A stretch of 64,000 nt of DNA from contig NZ_QUBS01000082.1 of NCBI RefSeq assembly GCF_003390925.1, forward strand, positions 160,420-224,419. The letters are read 5' to 3'. The notes below the pieces were generated by a model. That model was given only the letters and a program-made list of their open reading frames with translations, did no database searches and had not been told where the DNA came from. Below, piece by piece: positions 44,233 through 53,500 of this stretch; positions within the stretch are counted from its first letter, which is position 1, and every line of letters begins with the position of its first letter. A program made the translations under genes and the position numbers. The stretch is from Trinickia diaoshuihuensis (lineage in GTDB: Bacteria; Pseudomonadota; Gammaproteobacteria; Burkholderiales; Burkholderiaceae).

Positions 44233-47200
44233 ACGCGGCGCACGGCGCCGCTCGGGCGCTGGACGTGAAGCGCCGCGCGCGCCTGCGCGAATTGCTGATC
44301 GAGCGACGGTTTGCCGGCGGGGCGCGCGGCTAGCGGCTGCCCGGCGCCGCGAACGGCATGGCCGTTCGAAATCGAATGCGTATGCGCATGCGCGCCCGGC
44401 CGCGCCGGATGCGCGATATCGTGCGCCGTGCCTCGCGCATGCGGCGCGAGCACGACTTCGCGGCGTGCGATATGCCCGGACGCATCGCGCGCTTCGACGA
44501 CGATGCGCACGTCTTGCACGCCCGCGGGCACCTTGCCGCGCAGCGCGCCGTTCGCCGCGTCGTAGTGCAGCCAGCCCGGCAGCGAGCGCCCGTCGGCGAG
44601 CCTCACGGTCACGTCGAACGCACCGCCGCCCATCGCTTGCGACGGCGGCAACAATGTCGCGACGTCGATCGAGAACGGATCGTGCTCCGGCACCGGCACC
44701 GCTAGATCGGAGAACGACGTCGGCAACGGCGACGGCGTAACCGCCAACGCCGCGTTCAGCGCGGTGGCGTCGAAGCGCGACACCGTTGCCCGATTGAGCG
44801 AGAACGCCGAGGTGTGCGCATTCGGATCGGAGAACGTCATCGTCGGCACGGCGGGCACGGACCCGATCGTGCGTGTGGCGCCCAATTCGTCGAGCACATC
44901 GGGCGGCGCCGTGTTGTCCGGGCCGGTCGCAAACGATCCGGTGGCCGTGGACGCGGCCGCCGCGGGCGTCGTCGTGACGGGCAAGGCCGCCGTCGGCGTG
45001 CCGCCCGAGGGCCCGGCGACGATCGTGACCGTGCTCGCCGCGGCAACGCTCGTCTTCACGCCATCGCTGATCGTATAGCTCAGCGTGCGGCTGCCCGTGG
45101 CCCGGAATTGCGAATTCGAATACGTGACCGACTGCAGCGCGCTTTGCCATTGTGCGAGCGTCGCCGAGCTGCTCGTCAGCGTGAGGACGCCGGTGGCGGC
45201 ATCGTAGCTCGCCGTGATCCCGCCCGCCGCCGTGCCGCCGGCCAGCGCCAGCGTATCGTGCGAGGCATCGAAGCCGCCCGTGATCCGCACCTGCGCCGAC
45301 GTCAGCGTCGCCGTCGCGTCGCGGTCGCCCACGGTCACTTGCGGTGCCACCGCCACAGGCGTCGAGCCGGTGGCTTGCCAGGTGAACGTCGCGTTGCCGC
45401 TGACGGCGATCGTCGGCGTTTGATCGGTGTCGGTCACGGTGACGGCGCGCGAAGTCGCGTCGCTCGCCGTGCCGTTGCCGTCCGTCACCGTGAAGCTGAT
45501 CGTGCGCGCGGTGCTATCGGGCTTCACGGCCGTATCGGTGTAGGTGACCGAGGCGAGCGCCGAGCGCCATTGCGCGAGCGTGGCCGTGCCGCCCGCCGAC
45601 GTCAGCGTCAGCACGCCGGTGTTCGCGTCGTAGACGGCCGCGATGTTGCCCATCGTCGCGCCGTCGTTCGTGAACGTCAGCACGTCTTGTCCCGCGTGGA
45701 AGCCGCCTGTGATCGCCACGCTCGCCGACGAGAGCGTCGTGCTGGCATCGGCGAGCGTGAGGCCAGGGGCGATGGCGACCGGCGTCGAGGGGGCGTTGTC
45801 GGCGGCGACGAACGATGCCGCGCCCGAATCGAGCGTGACGTGAGGTTTGTCGACGAACGACACCGTTGCGCTGGCCGCGGCACTCGTTTTGACGCCATCG
45901 CTCGTGGCGAACGATACGGTGCGGTTGCCGAAGTGCGTGCCGTTGCTAGCGAACGTCACGGCGCTCAGCGCGTTCGCCCACTGCGCGTCGGTTGCCGTCG
46001 CACCCGACGAGGTGAGCGTCAGCACGCCTGTCGCCGCGTTGAACGTTCCCGCGATGTTGCCGAAGCTTGCCGCGTTCGTATTCGTGAACGACAGCACATC
46101 CTCGCCGCTATGGAAATTGCTCGCGATCGAAACGGTGCCTGACGATTGCGTTGTATTGTCGAGATCGGTCACGGTTACGTTCGGATTGACGATCGCCGCC
46201 GTTGCGCCCGTCACGTAGCTGGCCGTCCCGCGCGTTGCCGTCACGATCGGCGTTTGGTCGGTGTCGGCCACCGTGACCGTGCGCGTGGCCGTGTTGCTCG
46301 CGTTCGCCGCCGAATCGATTGCCGTGAAGCTGATCGTGCGCGTCGCGTTGTTCGGCGTGACCGCCGTGTCGGCGTAGGTCACCGCATCGAGCGCCGCTTG
46401 CCACTGCGCGAGCGTGGACGAACCCGAGGAAGTCAGCGTCAAGACGCCCGTTGCCGCGTTATACGAAGCGGAGATATCACCGAACGTCGCAGCATTGTTG
46501 TTGGTAAACGCGAGGACATCTTCGCCGCTATGGAAGTTGCCCGTGATCGCCACGGTGGCCGAGGCCAATGTGGGCGCCCCGCCGTCGGTCAACGTCAAGC
46601 CCGAGTCGATGGCAACCGGCGTCGATGCCGCGTTATCGCCCGCGACGAATGCGGCCGAACCGGCATCGGTCGTGATCGTCGGCGGATCGAGCAAGTCGAC
46701 TGTGCGGGTTGCCGCGGCGCTGTCCTTCGTACCGTCGTTCGTCGTGAACGACACCGTACGATTGCCCGGCGTCGCGCTCGCGCTCGCCGAGAATTTCACC
46801 GCGGACAACGCGTTGGACCATTGCGCATCGCTCGACGTCGCCCCCGACGAGGTCAGCGTCAATACACCTGTTGCCGCGTTATACGACCCAACGATGTTGC
46901 CGAACGTCACCGAACTCGTATTGATGAATGAGAGCGTATCGCCGCTGTGGAACCCGCTCGTGATCGAGACGAAGCCCAATGATTGTGTGGTGTTGTCCAA
47001 GTCGCTGACCGTGATGCCGCCATCGATCGTCACAGCGGAGGTGCCGCCGACATAATTCGTCGTCCCGCCCGTCGTCGACACGATCGGCGTTTGATCGGTA
47101 TCGGTCACCGTCACCGTGCGCGTCGCCGTGTTGCTCGTGTACGCGCCCGTATCGACCGCCGAGAAGCTGATCGTGCGCGTCGAGTTGTTGGGCGTGACCG

Positions 47201-50200
47201 CCGTGTCGGTGTAGGTCACCGCATCGAGCGCCGCTTGCCATTGCGCGAGCGTGGCCGTGGCACCCGACGAGGTCAGCGTCAGCACGCCCGTGCCCGTATT
47301 GTACGAAGCCGCGATATTGCCGAACGTCGCCCCGTTGCTATTCGTGAACGCGAGGACGTCTTCGCCACTCTGGAAGTTGCCCGTGATCGCCACCGTGGCG
47401 GAGGCCAACGTCGGCGCGCTGCCATCGGTCAACGTCAGGCCCGAATCGATGGCCACCGGAGTGGAAGCGGTGTTATCGCCCGCGACAAAGGCAGCAGAAC
47501 CCGAATCGGTCGTGATCGTCGGCGGGCCGAGTACCGCGACCGTGTCGGTCTTTATCGCGCTGGTCTTCGTTCCGTCGTTGACCGCGAAAGAAACCGTGCG
47601 ATTACCCGGCGTCGCGCTCGCGCCCGCCGAGAACGTCACTGCCGACAACGCATTCGACCATTGCGCATCGCTTGACGTCGCGCCCGACGAAATCAACGTC
47701 AATACACCGGTTGCGGCGTTATACGATCCGACGATATTGCCGAACGTCGCCGAATTGGTATTGACGAACGCCAGCGTATCGCCGCTGTGAAACCCGCCCG
47801 TGATCGCGACTGTGCCCGACGCTTGCGTCGTGTTGTCGTGGTCGGTTACGGTGACACCGCCGTCGATTGTCACGGCGGACGTTCCGCCGACATAGTTCGC
47901 CGTGCCGCCCGTCGTCGACACGATCGGCGTTTGATCGGTATCGGTCACCGTCACCGTGCGCGTCGCCGTGTTGCTCGTGTTCGCGCCCGAATCGACCGCC
48001 GAGAAGCTGATCGTGCGCGTCGCGTTGTTCGGCGTCACCGCCGTATCGGTGTAGGTCACGGCATCGAGTGCCGCTTGCCACTGCGCGAGCGTAGCCGTCG
48101 CACCCGACGACGTGAGCGTCAGCACGCCCGTCGCCGCGTTGTACGAAGCCGCGATATTGCCGAACGTCGTCGCGTTGCTATTCGTGAACGCGAGGACGTC
48201 TTCGCCGCTATGGAAGTTGCCCGTAATCGCCACGGTAGCCGAAGCCAGCGTCGGCGCAACGCCGTCCGACAACGTCAAGCCCGAATCGATCGCCACCGGC
48301 GTCGAAGCGGTGTTATCGCCGGCGACGAACGCCGCCGAGCCCGAGTCGGTCGTAATCGTCGGAGGGCCGAGCACCGTGACGGTATCGGTTGCCGTTGCGC
48401 TGGTCTTCGTACCGTCACTCGTGGCGAACGAAACGGTGCGATTGCCTGGCGTCGCGCTCGCGCCAGCCGAGAACGTCACTGCCGACAACGCGTTCGACCA
48501 TTGCGCATCGATCGCCGTCGCCCCCGACGAGGTCAACGTCAGCACACCGGTTGCGGAGTTATACGACCCGACGATGTTGCCGAACGTCGTCGAGTTCGTG
48601 TTGGTGAACGAGAGCACGTCGCCGCTATGAAACCCGCCCGTGATCGAGACCGTCGCCGACGATTGCGTCGTATTGTCGGCGTCGCTGACCGTGATGCCCC
48701 CGTCGATCGTCGCGGCCGCCGTGCCGGCGACATAGTTCGTCGTGCCGCCCGTCGTCGATACCTTCGGCGTCTGGTCGGTATCCGTCACCGTTACCGTGCG
48801 CGTGGCTGTGGCGCTCGTGTTGCCCGCGCCGTCCACCGCCGTAAAGCTGATCGTGCGCGTGGCGTTGTTCGGTATGACCGCCGTGTCGGTATATGTGATC
48901 GACTGCAGTGCGCTCTGCCATTGGGCAAGCGTGGCCGTCGCACCGCTAGACGTAAGCGTCATTACACCGGTCGTCGCGTTGTACGACGCCGCGATGTTGC
49001 CCATCGTCGCGCCGTCGTTCGCGAACGCCAACTGGTCTTCAGCGCTCTGGAAGCCGCCCGTGATCGCGACTGTCGCGGACGCAAATGTCGCCGCGCTGCC
49101 GTCCGTTACCGTTAGGCCCGAATCGATCGCCACCGGCGTGGAAGGGACGTTATCCCCAGCGACGAACGCCGCCGAGCCCGAATCGGTCGTGATCGCGGGC
49201 GGCGCCGTCATGTGGACCGTATCCGCCGCCTGCGCGCTGTTCTTCGTACCGTCGTTGACCTGATACCAGATGGTGCGATTGCCGTAGGTCGTGCTCGTGC
49301 TCGAGAACGTAACGGAGCTTAGCGCACTGGCCCATTGCGCATTCGTCGCGGTGCCGCCGATCGAGGTTAGCAGCAGCACGCCCGACCCCGCGCTGTACGA
49401 CGCTTGGATGTTGCCCATCGTCGAGCCGTCATTCGTGAAGCTCAGGACATCGCCGGTATGAAAACCGGTTGTCACGGCGACCGTGGCCGAGGTCTGCGTC
49501 GTGTTGTCGAGATCGCTCACCGTGACGTGGCTGTCGATCGTCACCCCCGCCGATGCGCCCACGTAATTCGTTGTCCCTCCTGTCGCGTGTACGATCGGCG
49601 TTTGGTCGGTGTCGGTAACGGTGACGGTACGCGTGGAGGTCGCGCTCGTATTGCCCAAGCCATCGACAACGGTGAACGCGACGGTACGTGTCGCGTTGTT
49701 CGGCGTGACGACGGTGTCGGTATAGGTCACCGATCGCAGCGCGCTCTGCCATTGCGCCAGCGTGGCCGTCGCGCTCGCAGACGTCAGCGTCAGAATACCG
49801 GTTCCCGTGTTGTACGACCCGGTGATATTGCCCATGGTCGAGCCGTCGTTCGTGAACGCGAGGGCATCTTCGGTACTTTGAAAGTTGCCCGTGATAGCGA
49901 CGGTCGCGGATCCGAGCGTCGTCGCAGCGGTATCGGTCACCGTCAAACCGGAATCGACCGCAACGGGTGCGGAGGTCGCGTTGTCGCCGGCCACGAATGC
50001 CGCGGAGCCCGAATCGGTCGTGACTTGGACCGGGCTGATCACATTGACCGTATCGGTCGCCGCCGCGCTCGTTTTCGTGCCGTCGCTCGTGGCGAAGGAA
50101 ATCGTGCGATTGCCGAGCGTCGTGCTCGTGCTCGAGAAGGTCACCGCCGCCAGCGCGTGCTGCCATTGCGCGTCCGTCGCCGTTGCCCCTGCCGAGATCA

Positions 50201-52346
50201 GCGTCAACACGCCGGTCCCCGCATTGTACGAACCCGAGATGTTGCCCATCGTCGAGCCGTCGTTCGTGAAGTTCAGCGCGTCGCCGCTATGGAAGCCGCC
50301 GCTGATCGATACGGTGCCCGACGATTGGGTCGTGTTGTCGAGATCGGTGACGGTTATGCTCGTGTCGATCGTCGGGTTCGATCCGCCCGCTTGATAACTC
50401 ACCGTATGGCTCGCCGTCGTCACCTTCGGTGTTTGATCGGTGTCGGCGACCGTTACGGACTTGCTGGTGCTGTTGCCGGCGGTATAGCCGTCGTTCGTCA
50501 CCTGGAAGGCGATCCCGCGCGTGGCCGTATTCGGCGTGACCGCCGTATCCGTATAGGTCACAGCCCGCAATGCGGCCTGCCATTGCGCGATCGACGCGGT
50601 TCCCGAGGCGGACGTCAGCGTAAGCACCCCGGTGGACGTGTTGTACGACGATGCAATATTGCCGTAGGTCGCTGCGCTCGTATTCGTGAAGGCGAGCCGG
50701 TCTTCGCTAGTGTGCAGATTGCCCGTGATCGACACGGTGGCACTTACGGCTGTGCTCGAATTGCCGTCGGTCAGCGTAATGCCCGCATCGACGGCAACGG
50801 GCGTGGAAGCGACGTTGTCGCCCGCGACAAACGCGGTTGAACCGCCTGTGGCCGTGAGCGCCGGCGGCGATGAGGGGGCGAGATAAACGATGTTGTCCAG
50901 AATAGGGGCGAGAGGGGTACCGTTCCCGCTGGACTCTATGAATTTCAGGCTCTTGATCTGCGAGAACGCCGGATTGCTGGACAGATCGACATGGAATATG
51001 GTGCTGCTTGCGGTATGACCTGGTGTATAGGCGGTGGCGCCTGCGTTCACATTCAGGTCGATCGTCCCGACAACGGCGCCCGAGGAATCGAGTCCCTGTA
51101 CCGTAACGTCGTTGCTGACGAATATGTCGATGTCGAAGTTTAGACTCGCCATCAACGCACCGTCCTGCCGCTGGATCGTCAACGTCGACATCGGTGTGCC
51201 CGGCCCGTTGACGATCAACTCGCCGCCCGAGTTGCTGTTCGGCAATGACGCGCCGCCGTAAACGTTATATTCGACCGGCTGGTCGCCTGTATAAACCAGG
51301 CCGTCCAACGTAGTCGAAGTAACGCCGGTTGGGCCGGTATCGAACCCGACATCGGCGTCATAGGTTTCGTCATAGACCGCAAGCACGCGATCGTAGGCTC
51401 GCTCCGCCGCCGCTGAAAAAATCACGCCGGTATGCACCGCACCGGCGTCGTATTCGAGCGTCCAATCGCCGCCGAGCGAGGACGCGCCGGTGGCATCGGT
51501 CGATGCCGCCACGTTGAGCCCCGTAATAGCGGCAATCTGCTGTACGAACGCCTTACCGTCAGCGTTTTGCGCGACGTCGCAGCCGTAAATCAAAAAGTCG
51601 GCACCAGGCTTCATCGCCGCGCCGATCTGCGAAAGCTCCGCGCTATATGCCGATAGATCGCCTTGGTTGAGCCAAGTGCTGCCCACTTGCACCAGCCCGT
51701 CGGAGCCATGCGAGACGAGATGGATGGCACCCACGCCCGGGTGCTGTTGCAGATACTGTTCAATCTGCGCAAGACCGTCCTTCGTCGAATCGAGAATGAC
51801 GTATTGCGTACCTTGCGGGAGACCGGCAATCAGCGTCTGATAATCGGAAACGTTCGAATTGATGAAGACGACCTGTTTATCCGCCGCCGAGGCAACGGCA
51901 TCCGTAAAACCGTGCACGGCTCGGAAAACCGGTGCGTCGCCCGCACCGCCGTTCGCTGAAGCGGCGTCGCCTTGCCGCGGCACGACGATCGCTGCCTGCG
52001 CCCCGACGCCGGGCGGCATATAGCCGTGCACCGCGCGCGCCTGCGCCGCCGCCGAGTCCACGGCACGTGCGGCCGCCGTCGCCATCTGCGACTGCAAGGC
52101 CAAGCCGGGCTCCGCCGCGCTCGCCGCCGAACCGCGCGCCACGCTCGCCGCGCCGGCCTCGGCACTCGCCTGATGGTGCTGGGCCGCGACGGCAGCACCG
52201 ATGGACGCGGCCGAGGCGTCATAGACGATGCGCGGCTCGAGCGCGACGATAAGCGGCGCCGGCGTCACGGCCGTTGCGCTGCGCGCGCTCGGTTCGGATG
52301 CGCGCATGGCGGCGAGAAGCTTCGAGAGGCTGGCGGCGAATTTCAT
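44229..52346 (-). CDS. Giant DUF4347-domain repeat protein (putative surface/secreted adhesin)
   Basis: 2,705 residues from ATG 52346 (an upstream ATG at 52388 adds 14). Near the N-terminus is the motif LEPRIVYDASA, often seen before DUF4347. The DUF4347 domain follows (about residues 155-315, VVFINSNVSDYQTLI, HLVSHGSDG, FLIYGCDVA). About 1,900 residues of Thr/Ser/Gly/Asn-rich cadherin-like tandem repeats come next, then an Ig-like domain near the C-terminus (DPFSIDVATLLPPSQ, LPGWLHYDAANGALRGKVP) and a basic tail. There are no RTX nonapeptides and no Sec signal. It is transcribed with, and overlaps, the TolC-like gene, so it is the likely cargo of the downstream export genes. Confidence 0.9.
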   Translation of the reverse strand: MKFAASLSKLLAAMRASEPSARSATAVTPAPLIVALEPRIVYDASAASIGAAVAAQHHQASAEAGAASVARGSAASAAEPGLALQSQMATAAARAVDSAAAQARAVHGYMPPGVGAQAAIVVPRQGDAASANGGAGDAPVFRAVHGFTDAVASAADKQVVFINSNVSDYQTLIAGLPQGTQYVILDSTKDGLAQIEQYLQQHPGVGAIHLVSHGSDGLVQVGSTWLNQGDLSAYSAELSQIGAAMKPGADFLIYGCDVAQNADGKAFVQQIAAITGLNVAASTDATGASSLGGDWTLEYDAGAVHTGVIFSAAAERAYDRVLAVYDETYDADVGFDTGPTGVTSTTLDGLVYTGDQPVEYNVYGGASLPNSNSGGELIVNGPGTPMSTLTIQRQDGALMASLNFDIDIFVSNDVTVQGLDSSGAVVGTIDLNVNAGATAYTPGHTASSTIFHVDLSSNPAFSQIKSLKFIESSGNGTPLAPILDNIVYLAPSSPPALTATGGSTAFVAGDNVASTPVAVDAGITLTDGNSSTAVSATVSITGNLHTSEDRLAFTNTSAATYGNIASSYNTSTGVLTLTSASGTASIAQWQAALRAVTYTDTAVTPNTATRGIAFQVTNDGYTAGNSTSKSVTVADTDQTPKVTTASHTVSYQAGGSNPTIDTSITVTDLDNTTQSSGTVSISGGFHSGDALNFTNDGSTMGNISGSYNAGTGVLTLISAGATATDAQWQHALAAVTFSSTSTTLGNRTISFATSDGTKTSAAATDTVNVISPVQVTTDSGSAAFVAGDNATSAPVAVDSGLTVTDTAATTLGSATVAITGNFQSTEDALAFTNDGSTMGNITGSYNTGTGILTLTSASATATLAQWQSALRSVTYTDTVVTPNNATRTVAFTVVDGLGNTSATSTRTVTVTDTDQTPIVHATGGTTNYVGASAGVTIDSHVTVSDLDNTTQTSATVAVTTGFHTGDVLSFTNDGSTMGNIQASYSAGSGVLLLTSIGGTATNAQWASALSSVTFSSTSTTYGNRTIWYQVNDGTKNSAQAADTVHMTAPPAITTDSGSAAFVAGDNVPSTPVAIDSGLTVTDGSAATFASATVAITGGFQSAEDQLAFANDGATMGNIAASYNATTGVMTLTSSGATATLAQWQSALQSITYTDTAVIPNNATRTISFTAVDGAGNTSATATRTVTVTDTDQTPKVSTTGGTTNYVAGTAAATIDGGITVSDADNTTQSSATVSITGGFHSGDVLSFTNTNSTTFGNIVGSYNSATGVLTLTSSGATAIDAQWSNALSAVTFSAGASATPGNRTVSFATSDGTKTSATATDTVTVLGPPTITTDSGSAAFVAGDNTASTPVAIDSGLTLSDGVAPTLASATVAITGNFHSGEDVLAFTNSNATTFGNIAASYNAATGVLTLTSSGATATLAQWQAALDAVTYTDTAVTPNNATRTISFSAVDSGANTSNTATRTVTVTDTDQTPIVSTTGGTANYVGGTSAVTIDGGVTVTDHDNTTQASGTVAITGGFHSGDTLAFVNTNSATFGNIVGSYNAATGVLTLISSGATSSDAQWSNALSAVTFSAGASATPGNRTVSFAVNDGTKTSAIKTDTVAVLGPPTITTDSGSAAFVAGDNTASTPVAIDSGLTLTDGSAPTLASATVAITGNFQSGEDVLAFTNSNGATFGNIAASYNTGTGVLTLTSSGATATLAQWQAALDAVTYTDTAVTPNNSTRTISFSAVDTGAYTSNTATRTVTVTDTDQTPIVSTTGGTTNYVGGTSAVTIDGGITVSDLDNTTQSLGFVSITSGFHSGDTLSFINTSSVTFGNIVGSYNAATGVLTLTSSGATSSDAQWSNALSAVKFSASASATPGNRTVSFTTNDGTKDSAAATRTVDLLDPPTITTDAGSAAFVAGDNAASTPVAIDSGLTLTDGGAPTLASATVAITGNFHSGEDVLAFTNNNAATFGDISASYNAATGVLTLTSSGSSTLAQWQAALDAVTYADTAVTPNNATRTISFTAIDSAANASNTATRTVTVADTDQTPIVTATRGTASYVTGATAAIVNPNVTVTDLDNTTQSSGTVSIASNFHSGEDVLSFTNTNAASFGNIAGTFNAATGVLTLTSSGATATDAQWANALSAVTFASNGTHFGNRTVSFATSDGVKTSAAASATVSFVDKPHVTLDSGAASFVAADNAPSTPVAIAPGLTLADASTTLSSASVAITGGFHAGQDVLTFTNDGATMGNIAAVYDANTGVLTLTSAGGTATLAQWRSALASVTYTDTAVKPDSTARTISFTVTDGNGTASDATSRAVTVTDTDQTPTIAVSGNATFTWQATGSTPVAVAPQVTVGDRDATATLTSAQVRITGGFDASHDTLALAGGTAAGGITASYDAATGVLTLTSSSATLAQWQSALQSVTYSNSQFRATGSRTLSYTISDGVKTSVAAASTVTIVAGPSGGTPTAALPVTTTPAAAASTATGSFATGPDNTAPPDVLDELGATRTIGSVPAVPTMTFSDPNAHTSAFSLNRATVSRFDATALNAALAVTPSPLPTSFSDLAVPVPEHDPFSIDVATLLPPSQAMGGGAFDVTVRLADGRSLPGWLHYDAANGALRGKVPAGVQDVRIVVEARDASGHIARREVVLAPHARGTAHDIAHPARPGAHAHTHSISNGHAVRGAGQPLAARPAGKPSLDQQFAQARAALHVQRPSGAVRRV
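45070..50870 (-). repeat. Tandem coding repeats of 831-840 bp in the giant gene
   Basis: The sequence encoding DTDQTP recurs seven times at about 45405, 46242, 47079, 47919, 48759, 49590 and 50421, giving periods of 837, 837, 840, 840, 831 and 831 bp (277-280 codons). Each period holds two related subdomains, one with AGDN.STPVAIDSGLT and ATLAQWQAALDAVTYTDTAV, the other with GFHSGD and DAQWSNALSAVTF. Units between about 46240 and 48760 are nearly identical in DNA, suggesting recent duplication or gene conversion. Confidence 0.92.
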
Positions 52347-52391
52347 CGCTTGATGTCCTAAAAGCCGTGCCGCTCGCGCGGCACGCATTCA

Positions 52392-53003
52392 TTACCCGCG
52401 CGAGGGGAAGATCCCTTGCAGCGCGATGATGAAGTTGATACCGAGATACGGATTGCGCAGCGAGAACGGAAGACCGCTGCCCGCGATGCTGTTTTGCACT
52501 GCCGGCGCCGCCGCTTGCAGGCTGACGTTGAACGGCGCAAGCGTCGTATTCGGCGTGCCCGTGCTGTAAAGACTGCCCGCGTGACCGGTGATGCTGCACG
52601 GCCCGAGCACCGCCGTATTGCTCGGCGAGCCGCTCTGGTTGCCCGTGGCCGTCGTCGCCGGAATCGAAATCGCTCCCGTCACCGTACCGCCGCCCGTCAC
52701 CGTGGCCGTATGCGTATGCTGCGGCATGTTCGACGACAGCAACTGGGTATTCTCGGCGCCGCCTTGCTCGCCGATGGTCACGGCGGACAGCCCCAACCCC
52801 TGCCCCATGCCCACCGGCGAGCGGCCTTGCAAGTCCGGCAATTGGAACGTGCTCACGCCGTTGCCGCCGAAGGACACCCCAAGCAGCGAAAACAGCGCCT
52901 GGTTCTGAGAAACGGCGATCGTCTGCCCCTGACACTGCGCCCAGCCGTAAGGCGCGAAGTTAAAGCCGGCCATCCGGATCTCGCCCAAAAACGGATCACT
53001 CAT
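52392..53003 (-). CDS. Phage tail-collar domain protein (MdpB/microcystin-dependent family)
   Basis: 203 residues starting MSDPFLGEIRMAGFNFAPYGWAQCQGQ, the family hallmark, followed by LFSLLGVSFGGNGVSTFQLPDLQGRSPVGMGQG and a closing PYLGINFIIALQGIFPSRG. It has no signal peptide. AGGAG is 9 bases before the ATG. Such proteins are found apart from prophages as secreted or surface proteins of uncertain function. It lies 45 bp upstream of the giant gene, on the same strand, so it may be co-exported. Confidence 0.9.
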   Translation of the reverse strand: MSDPFLGEIRMAGFNFAPYGWAQCQGQTIAVSQNQALFSLLGVSFGGNGVSTFQLPDLQGRSPVGMGQGLGLSAVTIGEQGGAENTQLLSSNMPQHTHTATVTGGGTVTGAISIPATTATGNQSGSPSNTAVLGPCSITGHAGSLYSTGTPNTTLAPFNVSLQAAAPAVQNSIAGSGLPFSLRNPYLGINFIIALQGIFPSRG

Positions 53004-53036
53004 CGAACGTCTCCTGTCGTGAATTGAATCGATTCG

Positions 53037-53378
53037 TTAAACAACATCGCGGGAGCCGGCCGGTTCGGCCCACTCGTCCGCACGGCAATGCACGACGATC
53101 GTGACCGTCGAGCGTCCATCCTGGGTTGGCGGGGTCGGCGTGGCGAGCAACTGCCACGAACGGCCCGCCGGTGATTCGATTCGATAGACGTCTTGCGGCA
53201 AATACGCGCCCGCGGGCAACTCGAACGTTGCCGAATAGCAGACGTAACTGTCGTTCATGGGAATGCCGGCAGGCGCATGCGCGAGGATGGCCTCGAGCGT
53301 GGCTCCGTTCGATGCGCCAAACGTGAAGCGTTGCCCGATGGCCTCGAGCAACTCCGCGTGAGAAGGAATAGACGACAA
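53037..53378 (-). CDS. DUF6916-like protein
   Basis: 113 residues starting with TTG 53378 behind a G-rich site; no ATG lies closer to the conserved beginning. Beta-rich sequence (YVCYSATFELPAGAYLPQDVYRIESPAGRSWQLLATP). Proteins of this type (DUF6916, by recollection) sit next to tail-collar genes in other genomes. No signal peptide. It lies 33 bp before the collar gene. Function unknown; it could be a chaperone or cargo partner. Confidence 0.65.
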   Translation of the reverse strand: MSSIPSHAELLEAIGQRFTFGASNGATLEAILAHAPAGIPMNDSYVCYSATFELPAGAYLPQDVYRIESPAGRSWQLLATPTPPTQDGRSTVTIVVHCRADEWAEPAGSRDVV

Positions 53379-53500
53379 GCAAGCCCCCGGCTCTATCGGT
53401 GAATCTATTGCGGGCGGCTAGGCCGACCGTGGTTTCTCGTTCGCTACTTATTCGCGGCCGCCCGAGAGCGAACCGCCACCTATGCACTTACCGCTCGGCG

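Noticed and set aside
44814..49115. Long plus-strand frames (up to 442 codons) within the giant gene
   Set aside because: Arg-rich shadows of the repeat-encoding minus strand, repeating with the same period.
45070..50870. Regularly spaced repeats suggestive of a CRISPR or satellite array
   Set aside because: Units are about 840 bp, in frame and part of one open reading frame; no short repeats with unique spacers.
52392..53378. Prophage remnant
   Set aside because: Only the collar-domain protein resembles phage; no capsid, terminase, lysis or integrase genes are nearby, and the gene is in operon with export genes.
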